Source: Lentisphaerota bacterium
GTDB lineage: Bacteria > Verrucomicrobiota > Lentisphaeria > Victivallales > Victivallaceae
DNA length: 42,843 bases
Assembly (NCBI GenBank): GCA_024225035.1
Contig: JAAEMX010000355.1
Span: 1 to 42,843 of the forward strand
Reading direction: 5' to 3'
Position 1 is the first letter of the stretch, and each line of letters opens with the position of its first letter. Shown one piece after another: positions 8,035 through 17,225 of the stretch. Position numbers and translations under genes: made by a program. The notes under the pieces were generated by a model. It did no database searches and was not told the origin of the DNA. It saw only the letters and a program-made list of their open reading frames with translations.

Positions 8035-9735
8035 TTATAACCCGAGAGCTTCAGCAACAGCTCTGCCAGTTGCCCATGCAGAATGGGTATATCCTGGAGA
8101 AAGTTCTCCATTCTTTATATCAAGAGCATCCCAGTCAACGCTCCAGTTCATGAACCCTGCAATATCTCCATTATTTGAAATAATTTGACTATAAGCACTC
8201 TTAATCAATTCGGGAGTCGCAATATAGGTCATTTCCCCACCTGCTGCACCTTCGGTCGCAGGTATTCCTAAAGCAAGCTTATCTTTAGGAATGAACACGC
8301 CTATTGCACCATTAGCCTGGAAGCCTTCTTCAGTTGAAGTTGCCCATGCCATTGCATTCAGGAATTTACCCATTCCTTCAACAGGAGTTATTTTTGTATA
8401 ATAACCGTCGCTTCCTTTTTCAGGACCTGTTACCCCATTAGCTGGGCCTTGGTTATAGGTCTGAGGCCAAATGTAAGTGAAATTATCTATACCAATAGCA
8501 CTAATCAAATCTTTGTAGAAAGTCCCGGCAAGTGAGTGTGAAGCCCACTGGCCTGAACCATAAGTAAAAGGAGTTATATAGCACCATTCAGGCGCGGCAG
8601 TGAGCCAAAAATCAATACCTTGACTTCTATAGCTACTGACGACTTCCATGACTGCTTCTCCCAGCAAAGCCGAATCAGAACCTGTCGCACTGCCTTCAAG
8701 GTCGATATCAAGACCTTTAAAGCCGTATTCGTCAACTATCGCTTTTACCTGCTGAACGAAATTATTCTTGTCGGCTTCCGTCTTCATTGTGTAATGGGAA
8801 AGCGCTCCGCCAAGAGAAACGATCACTTTTCTCCCCTGAGCTTCAGTATTTTCCACAAAAGTCTTGACCTGCTCAGCTGTATATGTAGCATCTCCGCCAT
8901 TGGACAGGAACAATTCAAAGTTACCGTCTTGGCCTGTTACGATAAAAGCTGTAATTATTACATTGTATGAAGGGTCAATTTGATCCATATCAATGGCTTG
9001 AGATGTAATCGTTTTGCCCCCGACACTGTATGAAGTATTACCGCCCCATGCACACCAATAGGTGGCATTGATCTTTTGAGAGGCTTCATTTACTTTGACA
9101 GTAATATTGGCATAAGCTGATAATTCGTTTTTATCTTCTACACTGTACTTAACGGTGAACTCACCAGTGCTGCCGTTAGAAGTAAATATCACAGTACTGC
9201 CGTTCAGGATCAGACTGCCTAACGAATTGTCCCAGCTTTCAACCTGTTTAAAAGTATAAGGTACGGTTCCACCTGAAACCAGATTCTCTAAATCAAATTC
9301 AAATTTACCATTAACAATAACTGTTCTATTAAGAGCACTAGCTTCCAGAGGCTCATCAGTACTTTTTACAGTAATGTTCACTGTAGATGCGTTAGACTCC
9401 TGATTTTTGGAGTCAACTACTTTGTAAGTCAAAGAATCTTTTCCGGAAAAACCCTGATTAGGAGTATAGGTAAGAGTTGATCCATTTATTGCGGCATTAC
9501 CATCTACAGGCTGGCCAACAATTTGATACTCATAAGGAGATGTCCCGCCAGTGACTTTACCGGCAAGATCAATTGAACCCGCTGTATTCTGATTAACTGT
9601 AAGCTCAGAGTTTTGAGAGACGGGAGGGGTGTATGGATCGTTGACAGTAATTATTATACTTGCAGTGGCTGTTTTCGCGTTTTTATCTACAATTGTATAA
9701 TTGAAAGAATCCGATGCGCTAAAATTAATCAGCAT
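8035..9735 (-). CDS. GH18 chitinase with N-terminal Ig/cadherin-like repeats, 5' truncated
   Basis: 566 residues from the first ATG. Residues 1-35, about 40-125 and 130-216 are repeats of the bacterial Ig/cadherin-like type (TYTPNQGFSGKDSLTYKVVD, with ITV strands). From about 222 comes a GH18 barrel: ATYWCAWGG, the SLGG strand (307-310) and the catalytic DxDxE as LDIDLE with D343, D345 and acid E347; near the end GFMNWSVDWDAL. Chitinases of this type cut chitin outside the cell and need a signal peptide. None is present: the protein begins in the middle of a repeat, and two in-frame stops (TAG TAA) directly precede the ATG, with no ribosome binding site. The catalytic domain looks intact. I infer the loss of the 5' end, so the gene may be silent or its product trapped in the cytoplasm. 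Confidence 0.85.
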   Translation of the reverse strand: MLINFSASDSFNYTIVDKNAKTATASIIITVNDPYTPPVSQNSELTVNQNTAGSIDLAGKVTGGTSPYEYQIVGQPVDGNAAINGSTLTYTPNQGFSGKDSLTYKVVDSKNQESNASTVNITVKSTDEPLEASALNRTVIVNGKFEFDLENLVSGGTVPYTFKQVESWDNSLGSLILNGSTVIFTSNGSTGEFTVKYSVEDKNELSAYANITVKVNEASQKINATYWCAWGGNTSYSVGGKTITSQAIDMDQIDPSYNVIITAFIVTGQDGNFELFLSNGGDATYTAEQVKTFVENTEAQGRKVIVSLGGALSHYTMKTEADKNNFVQQVKAIVDEYGFKGLDIDLEGSATGSDSALLGEAVMEVVSSYRSQGIDFWLTAAPEWCYITPFTYGSGQWASHSLAGTFYKDLISAIGIDNFTYIWPQTYNQGPANGVTGPEKGSDGYYTKITPVEGMGKFLNAMAWATSTEEGFQANGAIGVFIPKDKLALGIPATEGAAGGEMTYIATPELIKSAYSQIISNNGDIAGFMNWSVDWDALDIKNGELSPGYTHSAWATGRAVAEALGL

Positions 9736-9852
9736 TTACTAAAGCGCTTTAATACGCAATATATTAGTGTCTATTTTAAGGTAAAATGTTCCACAATCAT
9801 AAAAATTATTAGAAATTTTATATATTGGTCAATTAACCAAAAGAGCTATATA

Positions 9853-9901
9853 CAAAAAACGGAATAAGGAGACTAAGCCGTTATCGGCAACCTTATTCCG
9901 T
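9853..9901 (-). terminator. Rho-independent terminator with nested hairpin
   Basis: On minus, an 11-bp perfect stem ACGGAATAAGG (9901-9891) / CCTTATTCCGT (9869-9859) is followed by six T. An inner GCCG/CGGC stem lies in the loop. It ends the gene at 9994-11025. Confidence 0.85.
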
Positions 9902-9993
9902 GTAATTATTATATACTATTTATGAATCCCAATAGTTTAGATAATTATAAATCTGGTTCTTTTACAAACAAAATTTCTCTAAACCGTTCTCCT

Positions 9994-11025
9994 TTAAATA
10001 ATACTCCGTTGATAGACTTTAAGTTGCTTATCAAATTTCGCATAGTGACGTTTTCGAACACCATTAATAATATCATAGCGCACATCCTTTCCTTCAAGCC
10101 AACAGGTCATCGGGCCTCTCGAAAAACCACTTTTAGGGGATTCCAAACCCATGCAAATATTTATAAGCCAGTTTTGAATTCCATAAAGATCAGGGTCAAG
10201 TCTATGCACTTTCCGCTGATAAGCGTTTACTCCAGGTAGGTGGTAAATAGTAAATGCAGGTAAGTTTATAGCTGTTGAGTAAGCTGTTATTTTATTATTA
10301 ATTTTCTTAGAGGCCAAATACCTTGAAAGCTCAACTCCCATCGATCTTGCCCCATAGCAACACTGGAGTATTATTTTGACTCTTTGATCAGAAATTGTAG
10401 TATTACCGAAACATCCGCTGCTTCCTGCAAAAGGTTTCAGTATGTTACTCACCATTTTTTTTAGATAAGATATAGAAGTAATATGACTTCCACCACTGAT
10501 CGAGGAATCCATTGAAGAACCGTGCCCATACAAAACAAGAGTATCACTTTCCGGGTCAAACTTCGTGCAGCTACATTTATAATTTCCCTCAGTCTTGGCA
10601 GGCCTGAAAGCAGCGACTAATCTACGCTGTTCATCTGTTCTGAACCGGTTATGCGTTGCCCAGCCTTTATCCAAAATTGAATCCATAATAAAAGTAAATG
10701 CATTCCAAGGATAGCTCTCTGTAGAAAAATGTTTAGACATTTCATCAGGGCTTGGGATTATCGGCTTCTTTCTAGCATCTCTTATATCGGGATTATAATG
10801 ACTAAATTCCAGTCGATCAAAATTTCGGTTCTTACTTCCTGGCGGGTAAATCTTTAGCTTGTCTCTCAGCTCCAAGTCATATTTACTCTTAACTGTGGCT
10901 AAAAGAGTTTTTATCCAGGTGTCTTTAAATTTACTATATTCAGGAAGCATTTTTACAGACTTATATGGCGAATCCTTCAAATAATTTTCAACATTTTCAG
11001 CGTGCCAGTATAGAACGTAGTACAT
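9994..11025 (-). CDS. Possible caspase-fold (clostripain/C80/CHAT-like) cysteine protease
   Basis: 343 residues from the ATG at 11025, chosen because GGAG precedes it and the sequence upstream in frame (to 11250) is Cys-rich and unlike protein. Two motifs suggest a caspase-like fold: a strand ending in His-Gly, DTLVLYGHGSSMD (H168, G169), followed by SGG, and about 50 residues later a strand ending in Cys, VKIILQCCYGARSMG (C222/C223), then a helix. In caspase-fold enzymes the His-Gly and Cys pair forms the catalytic dyad at this spacing. The N-terminal 150 residues are unrecognised. No signal peptide, so cytoplasmic unless exported by other means. Single gene with its own terminator. A defence or toxin role is possible but not shown. 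Family assignment is by pattern only. Confidence 0.6.
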   Translation of the reverse strand: MYYVLYWHAENVENYLKDSPYKSVKMLPEYSKFKDTWIKTLLATVKSKYDLELRDKLKIYPPGSKNRNFDRLEFSHYNPDIRDARKKPIIPSPDEMSKHFSTESYPWNAFTFIMDSILDKGWATHNRFRTDEQRRLVAAFRPAKTEGNYKCSCTKFDPESDTLVLYGHGSSMDSSISGGSHITSISYLKKMVSNILKPFAGSSGCFGNTTISDQRVKIILQCCYGARSMGVELSRYLASKKINNKITAYSTAINLPAFTIYHLPGVNAYQRKVHRLDPDLYGIQNWLINICMGLESPKSGFSRGPMTCWLEGKDVRYDIINGVRKRHYAKFDKQLKVYQRSII

Positions 11026-11595
11026 TTTTTCTCCGATAAATGTAAGTAAGCAATAATTTCGATACAAGGGTATTGTTATTCTGTTTCTACAAATAATATA
11101 GAAAATTCGCAGGTGCTGATCTGGACGCCTCGATGCCAAAACTATACATACGCAACAAAATATAGCCAGTTTGACGCAAACGAAGCAAACAAAAAGAAAA
11201 TACCCACCTTCATTGCATATATAGTAAACTGTTCTGACTATTTGTTCCATGTAAATCAGAATCTTTTATACTAACAAATGGCAGCATTAAAGTTCTATAT
11301 AATTTCACAAAATAGCATCTCCTTAAAAGATAGTATCTTGCCAAAATTTTCATCGCTTAAAATATTACATTAAACATTTTTCAAAAAAAACAGTCTTTCA
11401 AGAAAAACACATTAACAACAAAGACTTCTGCAAAAACCAATATCTGTGATAATCAACAACAACCCGGAAAACGTTTGTCTTTACACTTTAAATTGTTTTA
11501 AAATTATTTAATCATTACTTAACCAGTTTTCATTTGCATTTATTCATAAGAATCTTATACTTATAAAGCTAAGTAAAAACAGAGAGGGTAATACG
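11026..11595. other. Divergent intergenic region
   Basis: About 570 AT-rich bases between two divergent genes. No RNA gene or repeat recognised. The right part carries a candidate promoter (11534-11561) for the zinc-ribbon gene. The left part is the upstream region of the caspase-like gene; an in-frame extension of that gene across it lacks a ribosome binding site. Confidence 0.5.
11534..11561 (+). promoter_or_regulatory. Candidate sigma-70 promoter
   Basis: TTGCAT (11534-11539), 16-base spacer, TATACT (11556-11561), 35 bases before the ATG of the zinc-ribbon gene. Confidence 0.4.
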
Positions 11596-12016
11596 ATGAA
11601 GATCAACTGTCCACATTGTGATTTAAAGCTTGAAGCTGGAGAAGAATTGTATGGAGAAGTAGTAGAATGTCCCAGCTGCCACCAGACGGTTGCTATACCT
11701 TTTTCAGAAGAAGACAGACAACTGCAGATAAAAACTAGATGTACATAATAATGAGACTGAAAAGCAACAAAAAGTCCCTAGACCTCCTATGAAAAAATCT
11801 GTTAAAAATGGATATAAAACTCCAATTCTTGCACTTATTTTCAAGGCACTTGCTTATATTTCAATAATCTTTTTAGTACTTTTTATCTTCTTGTTTTTCT
11901 TCAATAATCAATCTTTTAAAATATACGCACTGGCGCCGGTAATCAGCTCTTTCATAGCCGCAATAATTAATTTTGGAATAGCACAAATTCTGGAGTATTT
12001 TGCAAAAACTGCTTAA
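11596..12016 (+). pseudogene. Zinc-ribbon plus membrane-helix protein, split by a frameshift
   Basis: The first frame (11596-11748, ATG after GAGAGGG) encodes 50 residues with a zinc ribbon, CPHC at residues 5-8 and CPSC at 25-28. It then stops. The second frame, best seen from 11735 to 12016, encodes NNETEKQQKVPRPPMKKS followed by two membrane helices ending in FGIAQILEYFAKTA. If one A is removed from the A5 run at 11730-11734, both frames fuse into one protein of about 139 residues with a polar linker, an architecture I associate with small zinc-ribbon membrane proteins of Lentisphaerota and Verrucomicrobiota. So the gene is either broken by one inserted A or misread at the homopolymer. If it is really split, the ribbon peptide and a 75-residue membrane protein from the ATG at 11789 could be made separately. 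Function unknown. Confidence 0.7.
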
Positions 12017-12104
12017 CACAGAAAACATCAGTAAACGGCTGGATAAGATTATAATATCAAAAAAGTAAAGATATTCTGCATCAGTTAGATATGCAAAAGA
12101 TAAA

Positions 12105-12130
12105 GCCCGGCAGTTTATAAGCTGCCGGGC
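12105..12130. terminator. Strong GC-rich hairpin between convergent genes
   Basis: GCCCGGCAG (12105-12113) and CTGCCGGGC (12122-12130), 9 bp perfect with an 8-base loop. On minus it is followed by TTTATCTTTT, a usable terminator; it lies between the zinc-ribbon gene (plus) and the BCCT gene (minus). Confidence 0.7.
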
Positions 12131-12206
12131 AAAACCAAAAATTTTTAAATACCTAAAAAGGTTAACCTCTAACCATCAAAATCACCGATTTCAAATTTAA
12201 CTCAAA

Positions 12207-12244
12207 GGCTTCAGAATTAAGTTAATCTAACATATTCTGAAGCC
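12207..12244. terminator. Second hairpin downstream of the BCCT gene
   Basis: GGCTTCAGAAT (12207-12217) pairs perfectly over 11 bp with ATTCTGAAGCC (12234-12244). T-richness after the stem is modest on minus. It is the first stem after the BCCT stop, with the GC-rich hairpin 77 bases further on. Confidence 0.55.
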
Positions 12245-12282
12245 ATAATTTATGACCCGGCATTAATTAAAATATAGCTATC

Positions 12283-14436
12283 TTAGTTCAAGATAGCCCA
12301 TTTTTCATATTCATTCAGGAAGTCATGGATAATATTATCCTTAGTAAATTTCTTTAGTTCATGAATTTTCTTTCCACCGCTTCTCAGCATAACTTGAGCA
12401 TAACACTTCACTTCGGAATCAGTTGGATCAAATGCAGGGAAGGTATAACCTAATTTATGGTATGCTTTGCCTCTGATACCATAATAAAGTTCTTCGATAT
12501 CGCTTTTCATTACAATGACTGAAGCCTGATGCTCTGAGATACTAATCTTTACTGTACGGGAGTACTTGACCAACTCTTTTTCAATATCTATAAATGCCGG
12601 TTTTACTACGTCATTAATAAATGCTTTTAAGCGTTGATTTGCCTTTTTTAAATTATCATCATCAGTATGTTCATACTGATCTGCAAAGTATTCAGGATAA
12701 TGTTTGCTCTTAAGCCTGGTGAGTCGTTTTTTCCAATCTTTGCTGTAGTCACCGTCAGAGGACATTTCTGAAATTTGGTCAATCACGCCAGAGCTAGGTA
12801 AAATACCTTCCACTTCTAACTCATAGGTCTCACTGATAGGGGTCACAACAGGCTGAATGCCGGGTACAGAAATGGAAGTTTTTGCCAAAAGAATATTTTG
12901 CTCCCAAACAGATTCCTTTGCCTCTTTTAAAGCTGTGTCTGTGCGCAATGCTTTCCATAAAGCGTAACAGATAAAAAGCATAACCACGGCAAACGGTAAT
13001 GCAGTTGTAATTACAGCAGTTTGTAATGCCAGCAACCCGCCTGTGACCAGAAGAGCAATTGCGACAACTCCTTGAGCAAACGCCCAGAAGATTTTCTGCC
13101 ATACAGGGGGATTCTTCTGATCTCCGGAAGTTATGATATCAATGACCAGAGATGCAGAATCAGATGAGGTGACAAAGAAAAATATAATTACAAAAATGGC
13201 TAAAGTACAGGATATTTTTTGAAACGGCAGATTTTCCAGCATTACAAACAAAGCAGTTGATACATCAGTTTTTACAGCTGCAACCATGCCGCCATTGCCA
13301 AAGAGTTCCATATGTATTGCTGTATTTCCGAAAACCGTCATCCATGTAAAAGTTAGAATTACCGGTACAAGCAGAACACAGCCAATAAATTCCCGAATAG
13401 TTCTTCCTTTGGAAATTCTGGCTATAAACATTCCGACAAATGGTGACCAACCAATCCACCATGCAAGATAAAACACAGTGGTATGAAACTGATTATTATT
13501 AAAAATATCAGTCTGGAATGTGGTCCCTACTATAGTTTGCAAGTAATTGCCAAGGTTCAAGGAAAAAGCCTTAAACAGAAAAGTAGTCGGTCCAACAAAA
13601 AAGACAAAAAGCAGTAAAAGCAGAGCCAGCAGCAGGTTAATTTCACTTAAGCGGCGGACGCCTTTATTTACTCCGGAAACTACTGAAAGTGTCGCAATAA
13701 GCGTAATGATGATAATCAGAATTATTTGATTTCCGGTGCTGTTATTTAAAACATTTAAATGTGCCATTCCTGAGTTTACCTGCATAACACCATATCCCAG
13801 AGATGTAGCAACCCCAAATAAAGTGCCTATTACGGCAAAAACCTCAACAGCATTGCCCCAGAAACCATAAATTTTTTCACCTAAAATAGGATACAGCACC
13901 GAGCGCAGAGTCAACGGAAGCTTATGACGATAACTGAAGTAAGCCATCGAAAGGCCTATAACAATATATATTCCCCACGCATGGAGTCCCCAATGGAAAA
14001 AAGTATAACGCATTGCGGCCGTCGCTGCTTCTGCGCTTTCTGGAACTATCGCTGAAGATGGAGGAGTACTAAAAATACCGATAGGCTCTGCTACACCATA
14101 AAATAACAGACCAATCCCTATGCCGGCACTGAAAAGCATGGCAAACCATGAGAAAAGGCTATATTCGGGCTCATCTCCATCCCGTCCGAGTTTTATTTTT
14201 CCATGCTTGCTGAACATAATCCAAAGAACAAACACCAGAAAAAAAGCTGCAGATAATAAATAAAACCAGCCAAGCTTGACTGTTATAAAAGTTTGCAGTT
14301 TTCCTAAAAATAGAGTTAAAGGGTCATCACCATTTTTTGAGCTTGTAAAGTACATGCTGGCAGCTAAAAAGATAGCTACTAATATTGCAGAAGGGAAAAA
14401 TACATAGGGATTAATTTTTAAATACTTGTGTTTCAA
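12283..14436 (-). CDS. BCCT family betaine/choline transporter with long cytoplasmic tail
   Basis: 717 residues with 12 membrane helices in the first 510 or so. The signature of the betaine-choline-carnitine transporters is clear: FSAGIGIGLLFYGVAEP in helix 3, and WWIGWSPFVGMFIARISKGR around helix 8, with the Trp residues of the substrate box. The last 200 residues are a hydrophilic C-terminal domain, as in the larger choline carrier BetT, where this tail is linked to osmotic control. The substrate is a quaternary amine such as glycine betaine or choline; which one cannot be read. The gene is last in the marR-ablA-ablB operon, 29 bases after ablB, so solute uptake and solute synthesis are expressed together. 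The helix 3 glycine motif GIGIG is close to the Na+-coupled type (GMGIG in BetP). Convergent hairpins at 12105 and 12207 end the unit. Confidence 0.93.
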   Translation of the reverse strand: MKHKYLKINPYVFFPSAILVAIFLAASMYFTSSKNGDDPLTLFLGKLQTFITVKLGWFYLLSAAFFLVFVLWIMFSKHGKIKLGRDGDEPEYSLFSWFAMLFSAGIGIGLLFYGVAEPIGIFSTPPSSAIVPESAEAATAAMRYTFFHWGLHAWGIYIVIGLSMAYFSYRHKLPLTLRSVLYPILGEKIYGFWGNAVEVFAVIGTLFGVATSLGYGVMQVNSGMAHLNVLNNSTGNQIILIIIITLIATLSVVSGVNKGVRRLSEINLLLALLLLLFVFFVGPTTFLFKAFSLNLGNYLQTIVGTTFQTDIFNNNQFHTTVFYLAWWIGWSPFVGMFIARISKGRTIREFIGCVLLVPVILTFTWMTVFGNTAIHMELFGNGGMVAAVKTDVSTALFVMLENLPFQKISCTLAIFVIIFFFVTSSDSASLVIDIITSGDQKNPPVWQKIFWAFAQGVVAIALLVTGGLLALQTAVITTALPFAVVMLFICYALWKALRTDTALKEAKESVWEQNILLAKTSISVPGIQPVVTPISETYELEVEGILPSSGVIDQISEMSSDGDYSKDWKKRLTRLKSKHYPEYFADQYEHTDDDNLKKANQRLKAFINDVVKPAFIDIEKELVKYSRTVKISISEHQASVIVMKSDIEELYYGIRGKAYHKLGYTFPAFDPTDSEVKCYAQVMLRSGGKKIHELKKFTKDNIIHDFLNEYEKWAILN

Positions 14437-14465
14437 AACAATTTCTCTTGTAATTAATTCATTAA

Positions 14466-15344
14466 TTATTTTATATTAAAATTCTTATACCAGATATTCA
14501 TACTTTCTATCTCTCCAGAAATGTTGGTATTATTCTTAAGACGGCCTCCAAATTTATAGCCACATTTTGCAAAAGTGATATTCATGCCATAACTTTCTGC
14601 ACGTGCAATTGTATAAAAAGTTTTGATACTCTTTTCAAACAAAAAATCTTCCATTGCATTGAGCAGGTGCCCGGCAAAACCATTTCCTCTCCATTGCGGC
14701 AAAGTAGCAAAATCAGTCATTTCTGCATTAAATACCGATAAATCCTGTTCTGCAGAAGCAATGGCTAGAATTTGGTTGTCTGATTTTGATTCAACGCAGA
14801 AATAGTTGACATTGTCTTCCATCGTTTCTTTTATATATTCTGCCTTATGAATAGGAAATGGATAGGTGGCGAAAACCTCTTGATATATTTTAGCCATTTC
14901 AACAGAATCATCAGGATTACAATTTCTGATTTTAAATTTTTCAGAATCAAAATTATTTAAAGAGTTTTTAGCTTGTGAAACCGCGGTTTTTCTAATTTCA
15001 TCCAATTTATCCACATTGGCTTCTGTGAACCGTTCTTTTTTTAAGTAATAACCCAACATGAAAGCATCTGTTTTACCATCGTAAAAACGAGGAATATAAG
15101 CCTCTATCTGATAACCAGCACCGATAAATTCCGGCAATCGATTGATTGGCACTTTCCCAAATATTTTGGAATAGCCATTCTGAGCAGCTTTTTGCACAAG
15201 TTTATCAGGTAAACTGACAGAATAATCTTTTCCAGTTTTGATCAAATAAATTCTATCATTAAATTTTCCGTGTTGCAGTATGCTTCCACAATCAAGCTCT
15301 TCTATGATATCTGATTCTTCAACTTTTGTTTTTGATAACGACAT
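14466..15344 (-). CDS. ablB: Beta-lysine N6-acetyltransferase
   Basis: 292 residues from the ATG at 15344, preceded by GAAGGG inside the end of ablA; only one base separates it from the ablA stop. A start further upstream would overlap ablA by more than 100 bases and adds a non-protein-like stretch. The C-terminal half is a GNAT domain: IRNCNPDDSVEMAKIYQEVF, then the acetyl-CoA loop LPQWRGNGFAGHLLNAMED. It transfers an acetyl group to the N6 of beta-lysine made by AblA, giving N-acetyl-beta-lysine, a compatible solute known from methanogens and some bacteria. The N-terminal domain (KIFGKVPINRLPEFIGAGYQ) is the extra part typical of AblB. Neighbouring ablA makes the assignment strong. Confidence 0.93.
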   Translation of the reverse strand: MSLSKTKVEESDIIEELDCGSILQHGKFNDRIYLIKTGKDYSVSLPDKLVQKAAQNGYSKIFGKVPINRLPEFIGAGYQIEAYIPRFYDGKTDAFMLGYYLKKERFTEANVDKLDEIRKTAVSQAKNSLNNFDSEKFKIRNCNPDDSVEMAKIYQEVFATYPFPIHKAEYIKETMEDNVNYFCVESKSDNQILAIASAEQDLSVFNAEMTDFATLPQWRGNGFAGHLLNAMEDFLFEKSIKTFYTIARAESYGMNITFAKCGYKFGGRLKNNTNISGEIESMNIWYKNFNIK

Positions 15345-15345
15345 G

Positions 15346-16644
15346 TCAGACCCTTCGTTCAAGTCTTGAATTTTCTTCAGGAACCAGAGAAATAGCCTCG
15401 TCATAATCGGACAGTAACATTTCAATTCCAAGAGATTTTCTCTCATCCGCATCCTCAAGAGCCAACTCTAAGTCACATTCTGTGCATTTTCGGTCACAGC
15501 AGAGATTTTCATAATTATTCGGTTCTTGATAAGTCGTAATAACACCTTCATAATTGCGAAGAACAACTTTGTTTGTTGACCATGAAATAAGATAGTTGGG
15601 CATTACTGGTATTTTTCCACCTCCGCCTGGAGCATCAATGACATAGGTTGGAACACAAAAGCCGCTAGTATGTCCAATCAGGCTTTCAAGAATTTCAATG
15701 CCTTTTCCGACTGGCGTTCTAAAATGGCTTAGCCCCTCTGATAAATCACATTGGTAGATATAATAGGGGCGGATACGATTAGCAACCAATTTATGGACAA
15801 GAGAACGCATAATTCTAGGGCAGTCATTGATACCGGCCAGCAGTACAGACTGATTTCCTAAAGGAATGCCTGCATCAGCCAGCATTTTTATTGCTTTTCT
15901 TGAAGAAGCTGCCAGCTCTCGTGGATGATTGAAGTGAGTATTAATCCACAAAGGGTGATGCTTTTTAAGCATCTCAACCAGATTTGGCGTAATTCTTTGA
16001 GGCAAAACAACCGGAGTGCGGGTTCCTATTCTTATTACTTCAACATGTTCGATTGAGTTTAACTCAGTCAGTATCCAGTCAAGGTATTCGTCAGACAAAA
16101 GAAAAGGGTCACCGCCACTAAGTAAAACGTCACGGATATACGGTGTTTTTCGTATGTATTCTATGCCTTTACTGATTTGTTCACGATCAGGTATACTATC
16201 AGTATCTCCAACCCGACGCTTTCTAGTACAATGCCGACAATACATCGAGCATGTATTACTTACCAGCAGCAAAGCACGATCCGGATAGCGATGGGTCAAA
16301 CCTTCAACTGGACTGTCTTCATCTTCATGAAGCGGATCCTCCATGTCAGACCCTTGAACATCAAGTTCATGTATTTCAGGAAAACCTTGCTTAAAAATTG
16401 GATCGTTTTCCAAATTTTCGGTATCGACTAGCGACAAGTAATAAGGCGTAATAGCCATCGGAAATGTTTGTGATATTTTCTCAAAATTTTTTCTGATATT
16501 ATCAGGTAAATCTACACCTAAAAGTTTCTCCAGTAGATTAATATCTTTAACGCAGTGTTTAATCTGCCATTTCCAATCGGACCAATGGCTCTTATTGGCA
16601 TTATCAAACTCATTCAGAATCTTTTGCTGGTTTGTGGTAATCAA
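15346..16644 (-). CDS. ablA: L-lysine 2,3-aminomutase, radical SAM and PLP enzyme
   Basis: 432 residues (also called kamA). It moves the alpha-amino group of L-lysine to the beta carbon. The radical SAM cluster motif CxxxCxxC is [16 protein letters not shown] (C132, C136, C139). The PLP lysine is K344 in [13 protein letters not shown]. The C-terminal Cys set CCDRKCTEC (382-390) matches the zinc site of the clostridial enzyme. [14 protein letters not shown] is the usual family strand. Length is normal. Start ATG at 16644 lies 32 bases after marR on the same strand. Together with ablB it makes N-acetyl-beta-lysine rather than feeding lysine degradation, because no downstream kamD/kamE genes are present. 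Expression is probably under the MarR-type regulator upstream. Confidence 0.95.
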   Translation of the reverse strand: MITTNQQKILNEFDNANKSHWSDWKWQIKHCVKDINLLEKLLGVDLPDNIRKNFEKISQTFPMAITPYYLSLVDTENLENDPIFKQGFPEIHELDVQGSDMEDPLHEDEDSPVEGLTHRYPDRALLLVSNTCSMYCRHCTRKRRVGDTDSIPDREQISKGIEYIRKTPYIRDVLLSGGDPFLLSDEYLDWILTELNSIEHVEVIRIGTRTPVVLPQRITPNLVEMLKKHHPLWINTHFNHPRELAASSRKAIKMLADAGIPLGNQSVLLAGINDCPRIMRSLVHKLVANRIRPYYIYQCDLSEGLSHFRTPVGKGIEILESLIGHTSGFCVPTYVIDAPGGGGKIPVMPNYLISWSTNKVVLRNYEGVITTYQEPNNYENLCCDRKCTECDLELALEDADERKSLGIEMLLSDYDEAISLVPEENSRLERRV

Positions 16645-16676
16645 GTGAACTCCTTCATCTTTTTATTCCGGATTAA

Positions 16677-17156
16677 TTATTGTATCCCTGAAATTAAATT
16701 TGGAGAAGCATTTACATTTTCTGCTTCCATCATTTTTACAACTCTTTCAAGCGATTCTGCAATAATATCCTGTTCATTTTCAGCTAATTCAGACAGAGCT
16801 TCTGAAAGTCTGTCCTGAAGCAGAGAAGGAGCGGCTGCAACTACTTCTTTACCTGTATCGGTAGAATGTAGAAAAATTTTACGACGATCAACTAGGGAAC
16901 GTTCTCTCTTTAGCAGTCCTTTACTTTCAAGGCGATCAACAATTCCTGTTATAGTGCTACCACTTAAGTTTACATTTGCAGTCAGTTGTGAAAGAGTACT
17001 ACCATCATTTTCAACAACACACTGTAAGCAAAGCAACTGTGGCGTAGTCAAACCATATTTAGATTTTAACTTATTGGAATAAATATCAACCGACCTGATA
17101 ATTCGTCGAAGCGAACACAAAATTCTGTATTCGAAGTCTTTAATTTTTTCATTCAT
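16677..17156 (-). CDS. MarR family regulator of the N-acetyl-beta-lysine operon
   Basis: 159 residues with the MarR winged helix: helix-turn-helix around SQLTANVNLSGSTITGIVDR and the wing with the conserved acidic-Arg pair in RERSLVDRRKIFLHST. N- and C-terminal helices form the dimer arm. It is first in the operon with ablA, ablB and the BCCT transporter. The promoter region carries an inverted repeat GTGAT(11)ATCAC that overlaps the -10 box, so it probably represses its own operon. The signal it senses is unknown; osmotic or salt conditions are an inference from the gene set. Confidence 0.92.
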   Translation of the reverse strand: MNEKIKDFEYRILCSLRRIIRSVDIYSNKLKSKYGLTTPQLLCLQCVVENDGSTLSQLTANVNLSGSTITGIVDRLESKGLLKRERSLVDRRKIFLHSTDTGKEVVAAAPSLLQDRLSEALSELAENEQDIIAESLERVVKMMEAENVNASPNLISGIQ

Positions 17157-17179
17157 TGTCTTTGATCTTTACTATTGAA

Positions 17180-17225
17180 AATATTCGTGATCGAATTATT
17201 ATATCACAAATATTAAGAATAGCAA
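17180..17225 (-). promoter_or_regulatory. Promoter with overlapping palindromic operator of the marR-ablA operon
   Basis: On minus: -35 TTGCTA (17225-17220), 16-base spacer, -10 TATAAT (17203-17198). GTGAT (17187-17191) and ATCAC (17203-17207) form an inverted repeat with an 11-base centre, flanked on each side by AATATT (17180-17185 and 17209-17214). The operator overlaps the -10 box, the usual layout for MarR repression. Confidence 0.6.

Noticed and set aside
11026..11250. N-terminal extension of the caspase-like protein
   Set aside because: The added 75 residues are Cys-rich and unlike protein, and a GGAG site marks the ATG at 11025.
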